In this document: positions 63,131 through 64,000 of the stretch, one piece after another
Numbering within the stretch: the first letter of the stretch is position 1
Layout of the letters: the number at the start of each line of letters is the position of its first letter
Position numbers and translations under genes: made by a program
Source of the DNA: Xestospongia bergquistia
Taxonomy: Eukaryota > Porifera > Demospongiae > Haplosclerida > Petrosiidae
Direction of reading: 5' to 3'
DNA length: 64,000 nt
NCBI GenBank assembly: GCA_963965975.1
Contig: OZ014412.1
Span: 12,848,849 to 12,912,848 of the forward strand
The notes under the pieces: model-generated
What the model saw: the letters and a program-made list of their open reading frames with translations, nothing else
What the model was told of the DNA's origin: nothing
Database searches by the model: none

Positions 63131-64000
63131 TTAATATGAACAGTAGTGTTAATGCTAATAATGACTACTTTAACATTAGAAGTGCATATCCTCTAAGATT
63201 TTGTTTTAGGTTGTGTTATGTTCCTTTGAATAACTAAATAGAAAAACACTGTGTGGATGACTGAAGTGTTTAATTGTAATTATAACATACTTATTGGCAT
63301 TGAAATATGTTTAAGATTCCAAATATGGTCATGAAATGAGTAGTTCTTTTTTTCTTAGTTAGAGTTTTGTCTATATATACTGTGTTCAGTTATATCCTTG
63401 TAAGATGTTTGATAATATAATATTTTGATATTACAATTTCTCTATTAACCATACTTTTCATTTCTTTTAGTAGTTCATATAATTATTTATTTTAAAATGA
63501 TTATATAAATTTTATTGACATTTTAAGTAAGCTTTTGAAGAATTGCGAATTCTTAATTACCCCATGACTGATGTATGCAATAATAGGAAATGATTTTAAC
63601 TGTGAAAGTGCTTAAACAGAACAACCTATTTATTTAATACAACCAGTACTAGTGGTTTATTATGAAATAACTTCTTTAGCCCTGCTGTGTTCAGACATCC
63701 TATATTATAATTGCTACATAATATATGGTTGAGAAGGAGATGAGAGTACATTCAAGCATACATCACCCAAAACTACAAAGATGACTACTTGACACTATAA
63801 ACTTTAGAGAAAGAGAAGAGCCTACACTTCACAAACACCAGCTAATAAAATGTAACCATCAAATCCTCCAGGCCAGCACAAACCTCACCTTATCCAGATA
63901 CCAGTAATACAATGACAATGAGATGTCAGTATTAGAGATGCCAGCATTAATTTACAAAAAATTACAAGGGAGTTAAATAATTCAGACTTATACAGAAGAC
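63131..64000. other. No gene seen
   Basis: AT-rich sequence to the window edge. The ankyrin gene's 5' end may lie beyond it, but no further ankyrin exon was recognised here. Confidence 0.5.

Overview
The window looks like nuclear DNA of a basal metazoan, most probably a demosponge. The composition is AT-rich, many introns are short with plain GTAAGT/YAG borders, the palindrome TACATGTA is very common, and the genes include KLHDC3, Integrator subunit 2, ATP synthase OSCP and ankyrin-Roc-COR families. The organism is an inference; no species-diagnostic gene is present. All gene models below were built by hand from reading frame, splice signals and family resemblance.

Layout. (1) 202-11203, minus strand: a large spectrin-repeat-like scaffold gene running off the left edge, with nine coding exons that are all multiples of three bases and joined by phase-0 introns. 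Its 5' end faces (2) a compact divergent promoter (about 13990-14180) and (3) a KLHDC3-type kelch gene on the plus strand (14181-19202, 10 exons, 436 residues). (4) 19811-21827 is a decayed, intron-bearing copy of (5) a second complete KLHDC3-like gene (23165-29762, 11 exons, also 436 residues). Both intact kelch proteins end in a BC-box-like motif, which fits substrate receptors of CUL2 ubiquitin ligases.

(6) 29.8-46.2 kb is repeat-rich. It holds a broken fragment of Integrator subunit 2 (33729-34482, minus), several different minisatellites, and two large blocks of one ~28-bp satellite (36.56-39.56 and 40.87-45.41 kb). The second block shows ~300-bp higher-order periodicity. Two flanking patches carry evenly spaced minus-strand 5' splice-site-like motifs. 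(7) 47026-48470 is a plus-strand OSCP pseudogene with introns retained and the start codon lost. (8) 48540-49190 is a degraded POT-family (SLC15-like) transporter fragment on the minus strand. (9) 49634-61945, minus strand, is a damaged ankyrin-Roc-COR gene: one ankyrin repeat per 99-bp phase-0 exon, followed by a Roc GTPase and COR region with stops and frameshifts. Three of its ankyrin exons lie in segmental duplicates that include intron sequence.

Overall, the left 30 kb is ordinary, well-preserved gene space. From 30 to 62 kb nearly every recognisable gene is broken. Several breaks lie in short homopolymers, so base-calling errors must be ruled out before all of them are called true pseudogenes.
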